Positions 17,537 to 26,489 of a stretch of DNA of 64,000 bases are shown piece by piece. The translations under genes were made by a program, and so were the position numbers. Each line of letters starts with the position of its first letter. The first letter of the stretch is position 1. The stretch comes from Streptomyces harbinensis (GTDB lineage: Bacteria > Actinomycetota > Actinomycetes > Streptomycetales > Streptomycetaceae): contig NZ_FPAB01000001.1 in NCBI RefSeq assembly GCF_900116145.1, forward strand, positions 1 through 64,000. Direction: 5' to 3'. Below the pieces are notes generated by a model that was not told where the DNA came from, did not search any database, and saw only the letters and a list, made by a program, of their open reading frames with translations.

Positions 17537-19975
17537 TCAAAGCTTCTCCACCGGGGCGTAACGGAGCAGCAGCCGCTTGGGCTTCTCGCCGCCGAAGTCG
17601 ATGGTCGCCTCCGCCCGGTCGCCGCTGCCCTGCACCGAGACGACCCGGCCCAGGCCGAACGAGTCGTGGCTGACCCGGTCCCCGGCCGCCAGCTCGACCA
17701 CCTGCCGCGCCGTACCGCCCCTGGCGGGCGCCCGGCCGGTGGCGAAGCCGCCGGTCACCCCCGTGGAGGTGCCGCGCCGCACGGAACTGAGCGGGGGCGG
17801 GGGCGCCGCCGCCAGCGGGCCGGTGCGGCGCCAGTCCAGGTGCTGCTCGGGGATCTCCTCCAGGAAGCGGGAGGGCGGGTTGTGCTGCGGCTGGCCCCAG
17901 GCGCTGCGCAGCGCGGCCCGGGTCACGTACAGCCGCTCGCGCGCCCGGGTGATGCCCACGTACGCCAGCCGGCGCTCCTCCTCCAGTTCCTTGGTCTTGC
18001 CGAGGGAGCGCAGATGCGGGAAGACGCCGTCCTCCATGCCGCTGAGGAACACCACCGGGAACTCCAGGCCCTTGGCGGTGTGCAGGGTCATGAGCGTGAT
18101 GACGCCCTTGTCCTCGCCCTCCGTCTCGTCCGGGATCTCGTCGGAGTCGGCGACCAGCGCCACCCGTTCCAGGAACTCGGCCAGCGTGCCGGGGGTCTCG
18201 TCCTCGCGCTGCTGCTCGAACTCCAGGGCGACGGAGGCCAGCTCCTGGAGGTTCTCCACCCGGGTCTCGTCCTGCGGGTCGGTGGAGGACTGCAACTCCG
18301 CCAGATAGCCCGTCTGTTCGAGGACGGCTTCCAGGACGGTGGCCGGTCCCGCGCCGGATTCGGCGATCGTGCGCAGTTCCTCCAGCAGCACATTGAAGCG
18401 CTTGACGGCGTTCATGGAACGGGCCGCCATGCCGTACGCCTCGTCCACCCGCGCGAGCGCCTGCGCGAAGGAGATCTTCTCGCGCTGGGCGAGCGCCTCC
18501 AGCATCGCCTCGGCGCGGTCGCCGATGCCGCGCTTGGGGACGTTGAGGATGCGGCGCAGCGGAACGGTGTCCTCCGGGTTGGCCAGCACCCGCAGATAGG
18601 CGAGGACGTCGCGGACCTCACGGCGCTCGTAGAAGCGGACGCCGCCGACGACCTTGTACGGCAGCCCGACCCGGATGAAGACCTCTTCGAAGACCCGGGA
18701 CTGGGCGTTGGTGCGGTAGAAGACGGCGACGTCGCCCGGCTTGGCGTCGCCGGCGTCGGTGAGCCGGTCGATCTCGTCGGCGACGAACTGGGCCTCGTCG
18801 TGCTCGGTGTCCGCGACGTAGCCGGTGATCCGGGCTCCGGAGCCGGCCCGGGTCCACAGGTTCTTCGGGCGGCGGCTCTCGTTGCGCTCGATGACGGCGT
18901 TGGCGGCGGAGAGGATGGTCTGGGTGGAGCGGTAGTTCTGCTCCAGCAGCAGGGTGGTGGCCTGCGGGTAGTCCTCCTCGAACTGGAGGATGTTGCGGAT
19001 GGTGGCGCCCCGGAAGGCGTAGATGGACTGGTCGGCGTCGCCCACCACGCACAGCTCGCCGGGGTCCTCGGTGCCGACGAGCTCGCGGATGAGGGTGTAC
19101 TGGGCGATGTTGGTGTCCTGGTACTCGTCCACCAGGATGTGCCGGAACCGCCGCCGGTAGTGCTCGGCGATGTCGGGGAACGCCTGGAGCAGATGGACGG
19201 TGGTCATGATGATGTCGTCGAAGTCCAGCGCGTTGGCCTCGCGCAGCCGGGACTGGTAGAGCGCGTACGCCTCGGCCAGCGTCTTCTCGAAACCATCGCT
19301 CGCCTGTCCGGCGAAGGTCTCCTCGTCGATCAGCTCGTTCTTGAGGTTGGAGACCTTGGCGCTGAACGACTTCGGCGGGAACCGCTTGGGGTCCAGGTCC
19401 AGGTCGCGGCAGACCAGCGCCATCAGCCGCTTGGAGTCGGCGGCGTCGTAGATGGAGAAGCTGGAGGTGAACCCGAGATGCTTGCTCTCCCGGCGCAGGA
19501 TGCGCACGCAGGCGCTGTGGAAGGTCATCACCCACATCGCGGCGGCGCGCGGGCCGACGAGATCGGCGACCCGTTCCTTCATCTCGCCCGCCGCCTTGTT
19601 GGTGAAGGTGATGGCGAGGATCTGGCCGGGGTGGGCGCCGCGCGCGGCCAGCAGATAGGCGATGCGGTGGGTGAGGACCCGGGTCTTGCCGGAGCCGGCG
19701 CCGGCCACGATGAGCAGCGGCGTACCACTGTGCGTGACGGCGGCGCGCTGCTGCTCGTTCAGCCCGTCGAGCAGTTGGGCCGGGTCGGTGACCGGCTTGA
19801 GGGCGCCGTTGCGGTAGTACACGTCGCGCTGGGACACCTCGGACGACATGGCGAACAGCTCATGGGGGACCTCCTCCTCCCCGTGGCCCGCGTCGTCCTC
19901 GGGGGGAGGCGGAGGCGCCTCCGCACCCGGGGGTACGAGGTCCGCCAGAACACTGTCGTCAAAGAGGCCGCTCAT
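17537..19975 (-). CDS. pcrA: ATP-dependent DNA helicase PcrA (UvrD/Rep family)
   Basis: 812 residues. 3'-5' SF1A helicase of DNA repair and plasmid or conflict resolution. Motifs in order: Q motif LNEQQRAAV (about 72), Walker A VAGAGSGKTRVLTHR, motif Ia ITFTNKAAGEM, Walker B LVDEYQDTN, motif III GDADQSIYAFRGA, motif IV LEQNYRST, motif V TLHTAKGLEFP and motif VI VGITRARERLYVT. The first 70 residues are an acidic Pro-rich extension. The last 50 form a Tudor-like module (DRVSHDSFGLGRVVSVQG) known in PcrA for RNA polymerase contact. Start at ATG 19975. Confidence 0.97.
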   Translation of the reverse strand: MSGLFDDSVLADLVPPGAEAPPPPPEDDAGHGEEEVPHELFAMSSEVSQRDVYYRNGALKPVTDPAQLLDGLNEQQRAAVTHSGTPLLIVAGAGSGKTRVLTHRIAYLLAARGAHPGQILAITFTNKAAGEMKERVADLVGPRAAAMWVMTFHSACVRILRRESKHLGFTSSFSIYDAADSKRLMALVCRDLDLDPKRFPPKSFSAKVSNLKNELIDEETFAGQASDGFEKTLAEAYALYQSRLREANALDFDDIIMTTVHLLQAFPDIAEHYRRRFRHILVDEYQDTNIAQYTLIRELVGTEDPGELCVVGDADQSIYAFRGATIRNILQFEEDYPQATTLLLEQNYRSTQTILSAANAVIERNESRRPKNLWTRAGSGARITGYVADTEHDEAQFVADEIDRLTDAGDAKPGDVAVFYRTNAQSRVFEEVFIRVGLPYKVVGGVRFYERREVRDVLAYLRVLANPEDTVPLRRILNVPKRGIGDRAEAMLEALAQREKISFAQALARVDEAYGMAARSMNAVKRFNVLLEELRTIAESGAGPATVLEAVLEQTGYLAELQSSTDPQDETRVENLQELASVALEFEQQREDETPGTLAEFLERVALVADSDEIPDETEGEDKGVITLMTLHTAKGLEFPVVFLSGMEDGVFPHLRSLGKTKELEEERRLAYVGITRARERLYVTRAALRSAWGQPQHNPPSRFLEEIPEQHLDWRRTGPLAAAPPPPLSSVRRGTSTGVTGGFATGRAPARGGTARQVVELAAGDRVSHDSFGLGRVVSVQGSGDRAEATIDFGGEKPKRLLLRYAPVEKL

Positions 19976-20060
19976 CGTCTCCCGAGTCTAGGACGTGCCC
20001 GCCGGTGGGCGGTCCCGGATTCCGACCGGGCGGACCGGCCGCGCACCGGATCGCCACTCC

Positions 20061-20066
20061 TACAAT
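20061..20066 (+). promoter_or_regulatory. -10 element of a leaderless promoter
   Basis: TACAAT ends exactly 7 nt before the ATG at 20074. This places the expected transcription start on the A of the start codon, so the downstream gene is probably read from a leaderless mRNA. No ribosome binding site is present. Confidence 0.65.
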
Positions 20067-20073
20067 CAGGTTC

Positions 20074-20709
20074 ATGACCGACCGCCGATCGCAGGACGAA
20101 CTGCGTGCCTCGCACGCCGACCGGGACATCGTGGTGGAACGGCTCCGGGAGGCCGCCGGGGAGGGCCGGCTCGATCTCGACGAGCTGGAGGAGCGGCTGG
20201 AGCGGGCGCTCAGCGCCCGGACGTACGGCGAGCTGGCCGCCCTGACCGCCGACCTGCCGGGCCCCGGCGCGCCCACGCCCGCGGCGACCCCCGCTCCGCT
20301 CGCGCCCCGGCCGGCGGCGCGCCCCGTCCCCGCCGAACTCACCATCAAGGGCGGGGTGGGCGGCGCGGAGCGGACCGGCCACTGGCGGGCACCGGCCAGG
20401 ATCATCGCCCGGGGCGGCATGGGCGGCGTCAAGCTCGATTTCACGCTGGCCGAACTGAGCGCCCTGGAGACCGAGGTGGAGATCCAGGGCGGGATGGGCG
20501 GGGTGACCCTGGTGGTTCCGGCGGGCTGGGCGATCGACGCCCAGGACTTCGAAGGGGACCTCGGCGGGTTCAAGAACAAGACCCAGCACGTGGTGCCCGA
20601 CGAGCGCACACCCGGGCTGCGGCTGACCGGCAACGGCGGCATCGGGGGCGCCGTCGTCCGCCATCCGAACCTCTGGGAACGGCGCCGGCTGAAGGAAAAC
20701 CCCTCCTAG
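20074..20709 (+). CDS. DUF1707 protein with repeated GGxGG strand motif
   Basis: 211 residues. The N-terminal 55 residues (RASHADRDIVVERLREAAGEGRL, then DELEERLERALSARTYGELAAL) are a classic DUF1707 domain, a SHOCT-like helical hairpin. After a Pro/Ala linker comes a beta-rich part with four similar units, KGGVGGAE, RGGMGGVK, QGGMGGVT and GNGGIGGAV, like the repeats of LiaF/DUF4097-type envelope-stress proteins. No membrane segment. Probably leaderless. Function unknown; the pairing of these two domains is common in actinobacteria. Confidence 0.75.
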   Translation: MTDRRSQDELRASHADRDIVVERLREAAGEGRLDLDELEERLERALSARTYGELAALTADLPGPGAPTPAATPAPLAPRPAARPVPAELTIKGGVGGAERTGHWRAPARIIARGGMGGVKLDFTLAELSALETEVEIQGGMGGVTLVVPAGWAIDAQDFEGDLGGFKNKTQHVVPDERTPGLRLTGNGGIGGAVVRHPNLWERRRLKENPS

Positions 20710-20896
20710 GTCACAAATTGATTTCGGTCATATCGCACATCAGTCTTCACAAGAGCCCCTCGTGATGGCTACCGTGCGAGCGCAGGTGGCTCGCTCCCCT
20801 GTCCGCCGTCCCCGGCGGCACGAGCCGCCGACCGCTGACTCGGGGTGCGCCGTGGGGGCCACCTTCCCCCGGTAGGCGGCGAGGAAGAGGACACAG

Positions 20897-20902
20897 AAGG
20901 AG
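20897..20902 (+). promoter_or_regulatory. Ribosome binding site deciding a TTG start
   Basis: AAGGAG lies 10 nt upstream of the TTG at 20913. There is no ATG or GTG in frame that would preserve the Tat/Sec-like N-terminus, so TTG is taken as the start. Confidence 0.65.
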
Positions 20903-20912
20903 ACCTCCGGCC

Positions 20913-22145
20913 TTGGGTACTCACCGCAAGCCGCGCACCGGAATCCTGGAATTCCCCGCCGGACGCAGGGGCGCCCTGGGCATGGGCGCCGCCGCCCTCG
21001 CCTCGGCCACCTGGCTGTCGTCCCAGCCCGCGTTCGCCGACGACATCGACGACCAGCGCCAGCGCGCCGAGGAGGCGACCGCCCGCGCCGCCGAGGTCAA
21101 GGACCGGGTGGACACCCTGTACCGGGAGGCGGGCACCGCCACCCAGCACTACAACGCGGCGCAGGAGAACGTCACCGAGCAGCAGGCGCTGGTCGAGACG
21201 CTGCTCGACGAGGCGGAGCGGGCCACCGACCGGGTCAACGAGGCCCGCCGCACGCTCGGCAGCTTCGCCGCCGCCCAGTACCGTTCGGGCGCCGGCTCCG
21301 CCATGCCGTCCACCGTCACCTTCATGCTGGCGGACGACCCGCAGAGCTACTTCGACCAGCGCTACGCGCTCGCCCGGCTCGGCGACCAGCAGCAGCAGGC
21401 GCTCAGCGACTACACCGACCGGCAGGCGGAGGCCACCGAGCAGCGCGAGGAGGCCACCGAGGCGCTGGACGAGCTGGTGGTGCGGGAGGACGAACTCCAG
21501 GCGCAGAAGGAAGAGGTGCAGGGCAAGCTCGCCGAGGCCCGGCAGTTGCTGGAGCAGCTGACCGAGGAGGAGCAGGACGAGCTGGCCGAGCTGGAGCGCC
21601 TGGAACGCGAGGAGGCCGAGCGGGTCGCCGAGCAGGAGCGGCTGGAGCGCGAGGCGGCGGAGCGGGCGGCGGCCGAGGAGGCCGCCCGCGCGCAGGAGGA
21701 GGCGGACGCGGCGGCCGGGCAGGGCTCGGGCGGTTCCGGGTCGGGCTCCGGCTCCGGGTCGGGCTCGGGAGGCTCGGACACGGGCGGCACGTACGCGACG
21801 AAGGCGCAGGCGGCGATCGCGTTCGCCGAGGCGCAGATCGGCAAGCCGTACGTGTGGGGCGCCACCGGCCCCAACTCGTACGACTGCTCGGGCCTGACCC
21901 AGGCGGCCTGGCGCGAGGCCGGGGTGCAGATCCCCCGGGTCACCTGGGACCAGGTGAACATCGGCACCAAGGTCGCCAAGTCCGACCTCCAGCCCGGCGA
22001 CCTGGTCTTCTTCTACAGCGACATCAGCCACGTCGGCCTGTACATCGGCGGCGGCCAGATGATCCACGCCCCGAAGCCGGGCGATGTGGTGAAGGTCGAG
22101 TCGATCGACTACATGCCCTGGCACAGCGCGGTCCGCCCGGCCTGA
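20913..22145 (+). CDS. Secreted NlpC/P60 peptidoglycan hydrolase
   Basis: 410 residues from TTG. The signal sequence (about 1-42) has RKPR, RRGALG and an Ala-rich core ending AFADD. Residues 45-270 form a long Glu/Arg/Ala coiled coil, typical of wall hydrolases held inactive until recruited. A Gly-Ser linker (about 271-292) leads to the NlpC/P60 domain. Catalytic Cys325 is in YDCSGLTQ, His373 in SHVGLYIG, and a third polar residue follows near His385. It should cut gamma-D-Glu to diamino acid links in stem peptides. A paralogue with the same architecture is at 28640. Confidence 0.92.
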   Translation: MGTHRKPRTGILEFPAGRRGALGMGAAALASATWLSSQPAFADDIDDQRQRAEEATARAAEVKDRVDTLYREAGTATQHYNAAQENVTEQQALVETLLDEAERATDRVNEARRTLGSFAAAQYRSGAGSAMPSTVTFMLADDPQSYFDQRYALARLGDQQQQALSDYTDRQAEATEQREEATEALDELVVREDELQAQKEEVQGKLAEARQLLEQLTEEEQDELAELERLEREEAERVAEQERLEREAAERAAAEEAARAQEEADAAAGQGSGGSGSGSGSGSGSGGSDTGGTYATKAQAAIAFAEAQIGKPYVWGATGPNSYDCSGLTQAAWREAGVQIPRVTWDQVNIGTKVAKSDLQPGDLVFFYSDISHVGLYIGGGQMIHAPKPGDVVKVESIDYMPWHSAVRPA

Positions 22146-22264
22146 CCCGGGCGGGCCTGACACCGGCCGCCGCCGGGCGGTCGCGGGCCGGCCATGCCGG
22201 AATGGCATCGTGCCGCGCGTTCGCGTCTTGGACGGCGGGCGCGGGGGTGCGGAGGCTGAGCGGC

Positions 22265-24163
22265 ATGACACACCGCACACACTCACGGGGCGGGCGGCGT
22301 CCGCTCCTTCTCTCCGTATCCCTGCTCGTGGTGCTCCTCGCGGCGACCGGCGTGATGCTGGGCCTGCGCGGGGACGGCACGGACCCGGACGAGGCGGCGC
22401 GGGCCGGGGCGCAGCGGTTCCTGGACGCCTGGGCGGCCGGCGAACCGGAGCGGGCCGCCGCGTACACCGACGATCCGGAGGCCGCGCGGTCGCTGCTGGA
22501 GTCGGTCGCGACCCACCTGCGGGCGGAGGACGTGGAGTTCGCCCCGGCGGGACCGGTCACCGCGGCGGACGGGGAGGACGGGGCGGACGCGCGGACCGTA
22601 CCGTTCACCGCCACTTTCACCCTGCCCGGCCTCGGCGACTGGTCGTACGCCTCCGAGGCCGTCCTGCGGCCCGGCGGCGCGGACGGCGGCTGGCAGGTGG
22701 CGTGGCGGCCGGCGCTCGTCCATCCGGAGCTGGGCGAGGAGCAGACGCTGGTGCTGAACCAGGGGCGGGGCGAGCGGGCGCCGGTCCTGGCGGCGGACGG
22801 CAGCGAGCTGGCGGGCCCGGGCACCGTGTGGGAGGTGAGCATCTGGCCGGGGCGGCTGACCGACCGGGACGCCGCCTGGGCCGCGCTGGACGCCCTCGAC
22901 GCCGGTATCGACACCGACGCGCTGGCCGGCCGGGTGGCGGCGGCCGGCGAGGACGAGGCGGTACCGGTGGTGACGCTGCGCGAGGCGGCGTTCGAGGAGC
23001 ACGCGGAGCGGCTGCGCGCCGTCCCCGGGCTCCAGTTCGCCGAGGGGACCCGGCAGCTGACGCACGCGGCGCGCGCCGTGGTCGGCGCGGTCGATCCGGG
23101 CAGCGGCGCCGGTGTCTCGGGCCTGGAGGAGCGGTACGACGAGCGGCTGGCGGGCACCGCCTCGGCCGCCGTGGTGATCGCCGACCGGGCCTCGGGCGCG
23201 GCCGTGGAGACGCTGCACGCCTGGGAGGGCGGCGAGCCGGGTGAGCCGGTGGTGACGACGCTCGACCCGGCGGCGCAGCGGGCGGCCGAGGAGGCGCTGG
23301 CGGACGCGGGCCGGGAGGGGGCGATCGTGGCGCTCCGCCCGTCGACGGGCGAGGTGCTGGCCGCCGCCGACTGGCCGGCGGACGGCTTCAGCCGGTCGCT
23401 GTCGGGACAGCTGGCGCCCGGCTCGACGTTCAAGGTGGTGACGGCGGCGGCGCTGCTGGAGGGCGGGATGACACCGCAGGACGTGGTGGGCTGCCCGCGG
23501 TACGTCACGGTGAACGGCTTCACCTACGAGAACCAGGACGAGTTCGAACTGGCCCCGGACACCACGCTGCGCGAGGCGTTCGCGGCCTCCTGCAACACCG
23601 CGCTGATCGAGCACCGGGACCGGTTCGCGGACGACACCCTGCACACCACCGCCCAGGCGTTCGGGATCGGCGCGGAGTGGCGGGTGGGCGCGTCCACCTT
23701 CGACGGCGGCGTGCCGGTGGCCGGGGACGAGAACGAGCTGGCCGCCTCGCTGATCGGCCAGGGCCGGGTGCAGGCCAGCCCGCTGGTGATGGCGTCGGTG
23801 GCGGCCACGGTCGCCGACGGCACGTTCCGGCAGCCGGTGCTGGTGCCGGACGCCGCCGGCGCCCCGCACGAGGCGCCGACGACGCTGGCCCCGGCCACCG
23901 TGGAGGCGCTGCGGTCGATGATGCGGGCCACCGTCACCGAGGGGTCGGCGTCCGCCCTGGCCGGCGTCCCGGGCCTGCCGCACGGCAAGACCGGGACGGC
24001 CGAGTTCGAGACGGCGGACGGCGAACTGTCCACCAACGCCTGGATCATCGGCTACCTCGGCGAGCGGGACGTGGCCTTCGCGGTCGTCCTGGAGGACGGC
24101 GGCTCCGGCGGCCGGGACGCGGGGCCGGTGGCCGCCGCCTTCCTCACCGCGCTGGAGCCGTGA
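22265..24163 (+). CDS. Penicillin-binding protein with NTF2-like N-terminal domain
   Basis: 632 residues. One N-terminal membrane helix (about 13-35), then an NTF2-like MecA/PBP2a N-terminal domain (FLDAWAAGEPERAAAYTDDP), a dimerisation domain, and a transpeptidase domain. Catalytic Ser387 and Lys390 are in PGSTFK, Ser442 and Asn444 in the SCN motif, and Lys575-Thr-Gly in HGKTGTAEF. This is a class B D,D-transpeptidase cross-linking peptidoglycan, of the kind with low beta-lactam affinity in some relatives. Start is ATG 22265. It lies 119 bp after the NlpC/P60 hydrolase on the same strand, probably one transcription unit. Confidence 0.93.
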   Translation: MTHRTHSRGGRRPLLLSVSLLVVLLAATGVMLGLRGDGTDPDEAARAGAQRFLDAWAAGEPERAAAYTDDPEAARSLLESVATHLRAEDVEFAPAGPVTAADGEDGADARTVPFTATFTLPGLGDWSYASEAVLRPGGADGGWQVAWRPALVHPELGEEQTLVLNQGRGERAPVLAADGSELAGPGTVWEVSIWPGRLTDRDAAWAALDALDAGIDTDALAGRVAAAGEDEAVPVVTLREAAFEEHAERLRAVPGLQFAEGTRQLTHAARAVVGAVDPGSGAGVSGLEERYDERLAGTASAAVVIADRASGAAVETLHAWEGGEPGEPVVTTLDPAAQRAAEEALADAGREGAIVALRPSTGEVLAAADWPADGFSRSLSGQLAPGSTFKVVTAAALLEGGMTPQDVVGCPRYVTVNGFTYENQDEFELAPDTTLREAFAASCNTALIEHRDRFADDTLHTTAQAFGIGAEWRVGASTFDGGVPVAGDENELAASLIGQGRVQASPLVMASVAATVADGTFRQPVLVPDAAGAPHEAPTTLAPATVEALRSMMRATVTEGSASALAGVPGLPHGKTGTAEFETADGELSTNAWIIGYLGERDVAFAVVLEDGGSGGRDAGPVAAAFLTALEP

Positions 24164-24194
24164 GCCGCCGGTCCGCCTGGCCGCCGGTCCCCGA

Positions 24195-25271
24195 TCACGC
24201 GTACTGGGCGCTGGGATAGCTGATGAACGCGGTGTCGTCCTGGTAGAAGGTCATGTGGTCGGGCGTGGGGTGCAGCGGGGCGCCGGTGCGGAACCGTTCC
24301 ACCAGGTCGGGGTTGGCCAGGTACTTGCGGCCGTAGCTGACCAGGTCGGCGCCCCGGGCCAGCCACTCCTCGCCGCCCTCGCGGGTGGCCTCCTGCGGGC
24401 CGATCTGGCCGGAGGGGTTGACCATGAAGGTGCCGGGCCACGCCTTGCGCAGGGCGAGGAGCGTGTCCTCGTCGGTGGTGACGAGGGTGTGGAGGTAGGC
24501 GAGCCCGAGCGGGGCGAGGGCGTCGGCGAGCGCCCCGTACAGCTGCGGGATGTCCTCCTCCGCGGTGTCCCAGGCGGTGCCGCCGGGCGAGATCCGCAGG
24601 CCGACCCGGTCGGCGCCGATGGCGTCGGCCGCCGCCTCCACCGCTTCGACGGCGAACCGGATGCGGCCGGTGACGCCGCCGCCGTAGGCGTCGGTGCGCC
24701 GGTTGGCGCGCGAGGAGAGGAACTGCTGGATGAGGTAGCCGTTGGCGCCGTGGAGTTCGACGCCGTCGAAGCCGGCCTCCACGGCCCGGCGGGCGGCGGC
24801 CCCGAAGAGCCGCGCCTCCTCGGCGGCCTCCGCCGTGGAGAGGGCGTACGGTACGGGCGCGGGCTGGAAGCCCAGCTCGGTGCCCGCGTACACCTGGCCG
24901 TCCAGGGCCACGGCGGAGGGCCCGACCGGCCGGTGGCCCTGGACCGCCTCGTGGCCGACCCGGCCGCCGTGCATGAGCTGGGCGAAGATCCGGCCGCCGT
25001 TGGCGTGCACGGCGGCGGTGACCGGCCGCCAGGCCGCGACCTGTTCGTCGGTGTAGAGGCCGGGGGCCTTGACATTGGACTGGCCCCGGGCGCTGGGGGC
25101 GACGCCCTCGCTGACGATGAGCCCGGCGGTGGCGCGCTGGGCGTAGTAGGTCGCGATGGCGGGGGTGACGAGCCCGTCCGCGGTGGCGCGGGCCCGGGTC
25201 ATCGGAGCCATCACGACGCGGTTGGGCAGCCGGAGGCCGCCGAGCTGGTAGCTGTCGAACATGCTGGTCAC
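24195..25271 (-). CDS. Old Yellow Enzyme-type FMN ene-reductase
   Basis: 358 residues from GTG 25271, preferred because CAGGGAC lies 9 nt upstream and VTSMFDSYQLGGLRLPNRVV matches the family N-terminus. TIM-barrel flavoprotein that reduces activated C=C bonds with NAD(P)H. Seen: RVVMAPMTRARA (FMN site), LMHGGRVGHEAV, the ligand-binding pair with the HGANGYLIQQFLSSRANRRTDAYGG signature split across 19- and 6-residue parts, and YGRKYLANPDLV at the C-terminus. It diverges from a MerR regulator and has a MerR-type stretched promoter. Confidence 0.93.
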   Translation of the reverse strand: MTSMFDSYQLGGLRLPNRVVMAPMTRARATADGLVTPAIATYYAQRATAGLIVSEGVAPSARGQSNVKAPGLYTDEQVAAWRPVTAAVHANGGRIFAQLMHGGRVGHEAVQGHRPVGPSAVALDGQVYAGTELGFQPAPVPYALSTAEAAEEARLFGAAARRAVEAGFDGVELHGANGYLIQQFLSSRANRRTDAYGGGVTGRIRFAVEAVEAAADAIGADRVGLRISPGGTAWDTAEEDIPQLYGALADALAPLGLAYLHTLVTTDEDTLLALRKAWPGTFMVNPSGQIGPQEATREGGEEWLARGADLVSYGRKYLANPDLVERFRTGAPLHPTPDHMTFYQDDTAFISYPSAQYA

Positions 25272-25317
25272 AAGCTTGTCCCTGGCGTAGAGGAGGGGTG
25301 TTGCTGACTGCTCCGTT

Positions 25318-25349
25318 ACGCTAGAACCTGACGCTGACGTCAGAGGCAA
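25318..25349 (-). promoter_or_regulatory. MerR-type promoter of the ene-reductase
   Basis: On the minus strand, TTGCCT (25344-25349) and TAGCGT (25318-25323) are 20 bp apart. That is 2-3 bp longer than optimum, as in promoters activated by MerR proteins. The spacer contains the perfect palindrome CTGACGTCAG (25334-25343 region). The divergent MerR-family gene starts 31-40 bp away. Confidence 0.55.
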
Positions 25350-25379
25350 GTTGTGTGACGGGCTTCATACGGAAGGACG

Positions 25380-25793
25380 GTGGAGGCGGTGCGGATCGGC
25401 GAACTGGCCCGGCGGACCGGGGTGAGCGTGCGGGCGCTGCGCTACTACGAGGAGCAGCGCTTGCTGACCTCCGAGCGCAGTTCCGGCGGACAGCGGCACT
25501 ACCCGGAGAGCGCGGAGGACCGGGTGCTGCTGATCCAGCAGCTGTACGCGGCCGGGCTGTCGAGCCGGGTGATCCTGGACCTGCTGCCGTGCGTGGTCTC
25601 GGGCAAGGCGGATCCGGGCGTGCTGGACCGGCTGGCGGCCGAGCGCCGGCGCATCGACGAGCAGATCACCTCCCTGATCCGCACCCGGGAGCGGATGGAC
25701 CAGGTCATCGGCTACGCCACGACCTCCGCCACCACGGGCCACGCCTGCCCCCGCCCGGGGCGGTCCCAGGATCCGGTTCCGGCACGGGGTTGA
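25380..25793 (+). CDS. MerR-family transcriptional regulator
   Basis: 137 residues from GTG 25380 (GTG 25389, giving VRIGELARRTGVS, is an equally good start). Winged HTH: RIGELARRTGVSVRALRYYE, then SSGGQRHYPES as the wing, then a long dimerisation helix with RRRIDEQITSLIRTRERMD. A single Cys (PCVVSG) in the middle and one near the C-terminus; no metal-binding Cys set is apparent. It probably controls the divergent ene-reductase in response to electrophiles or redox change. Its 3' end overlaps the convergent gene at 25705 by 89 bp. Confidence 0.88.
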   Translation: MEAVRIGELARRTGVSVRALRYYEEQRLLTSERSSGGQRHYPESAEDRVLLIQQLYAAGLSSRVILDLLPCVVSGKADPGVLDRLAAERRRIDEQITSLIRTRERMDQVIGYATTSATTGHACPRPGRSQDPVPARG

Positions 25794-26463
25794 CCCGGTC
25801 GGCGTCGACGGCCAGCGAGTCGTCGGGGCCGACGGCCGCCACCTCCAGGCCGGGGGTGCGCAGCAGTTCGCCCACCAGCGCGGTGCTGCCGCCCACCAGG
25901 GTGGAGTCGAAGTCGATCTCGGAGGCCAGGCACCAGGCTCGGTCGGCGGGCCAGCAGAGGTTGGGCGACCGGTCGGCGAACCAGGGCGGCCACGCACCGT
26001 CCAGCGCGCCGCTGAACAGCAGGTACTCGCGGCCGGGCAGTTCGACGTGCGGCAGGGCGGCGGCCCCGGGCGGCAGGTCCACCGCGCCGTAGCCCTCCCA
26101 CAGCCCGAACCAGCACGCGTCCGCGGTGCCGGTGTGCCGGGCCAGTACGGTGCGCAGCCGGACGAAGTCGGCCGGGTCCAGCCGTCCCAGCTCCGGGGGG
26201 TACCCGTCCCACAGCGGCTCGTGGCGGGAGAACGGCTCCGGCAGCCCCATCAGGGCGTGCCACTGCATCAGCGGATGCGCCGTCCGGCCGGTGGCGGCGG
26301 CCACCTCGGCCCAGGTGTGGTCATCGGCGGGGTGGAAGATCCGGGCATAGGCGGCGAACCCGCCGGGCACCGTACGCCGGACCGCGCCGAACGCGCCGCC
26401 CAGCCGAGGGCCGATCCAGTCGGCGGCGGTGATCTCCGCGCTGGGGCGCAACTCTTCGCTCAT
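25705..26463 (-). CDS. Hypothetical soluble protein
   Basis: 252 residues, Trp-rich (14 or so Trp), without membrane segments. Segments such as GGFAAYARIFHPA, TWAEVAAATG, ACWFGLWEGYG and GREYLLFSG look like an immunity/SUKH-like or uncharacterised actinobacterial enzyme family, but I cannot name it. The last 15 residues are Arg/Trp/Gly-rich and lie in the part that overlaps the MerR gene on the other strand. The ATG at 26463 is only 26 bp from the divergent GNAT start, so both genes must share a very short promoter region. Confidence 0.6.
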   Translation of the reverse strand: MSEELRPSAEITAADWIGPRLGGAFGAVRRTVPGGFAAYARIFHPADDHTWAEVAAATGRTAHPLMQWHALMGLPEPFSRHEPLWDGYPPELGRLDPADFVRLRTVLARHTGTADACWFGLWEGYGAVDLPPGAAALPHVELPGREYLLFSGALDGAWPPWFADRSPNLCWPADRAWCLASEIDFDSTLVGGSTALVGELLRTPGLEVAAVGPDDSLAVDADRVNPVPEPDPGTAPGGGRRGPWWRRSWRSR

Positions 26464-26489
26464 CCGGCAAGCCTGGCACGATGGGAACC

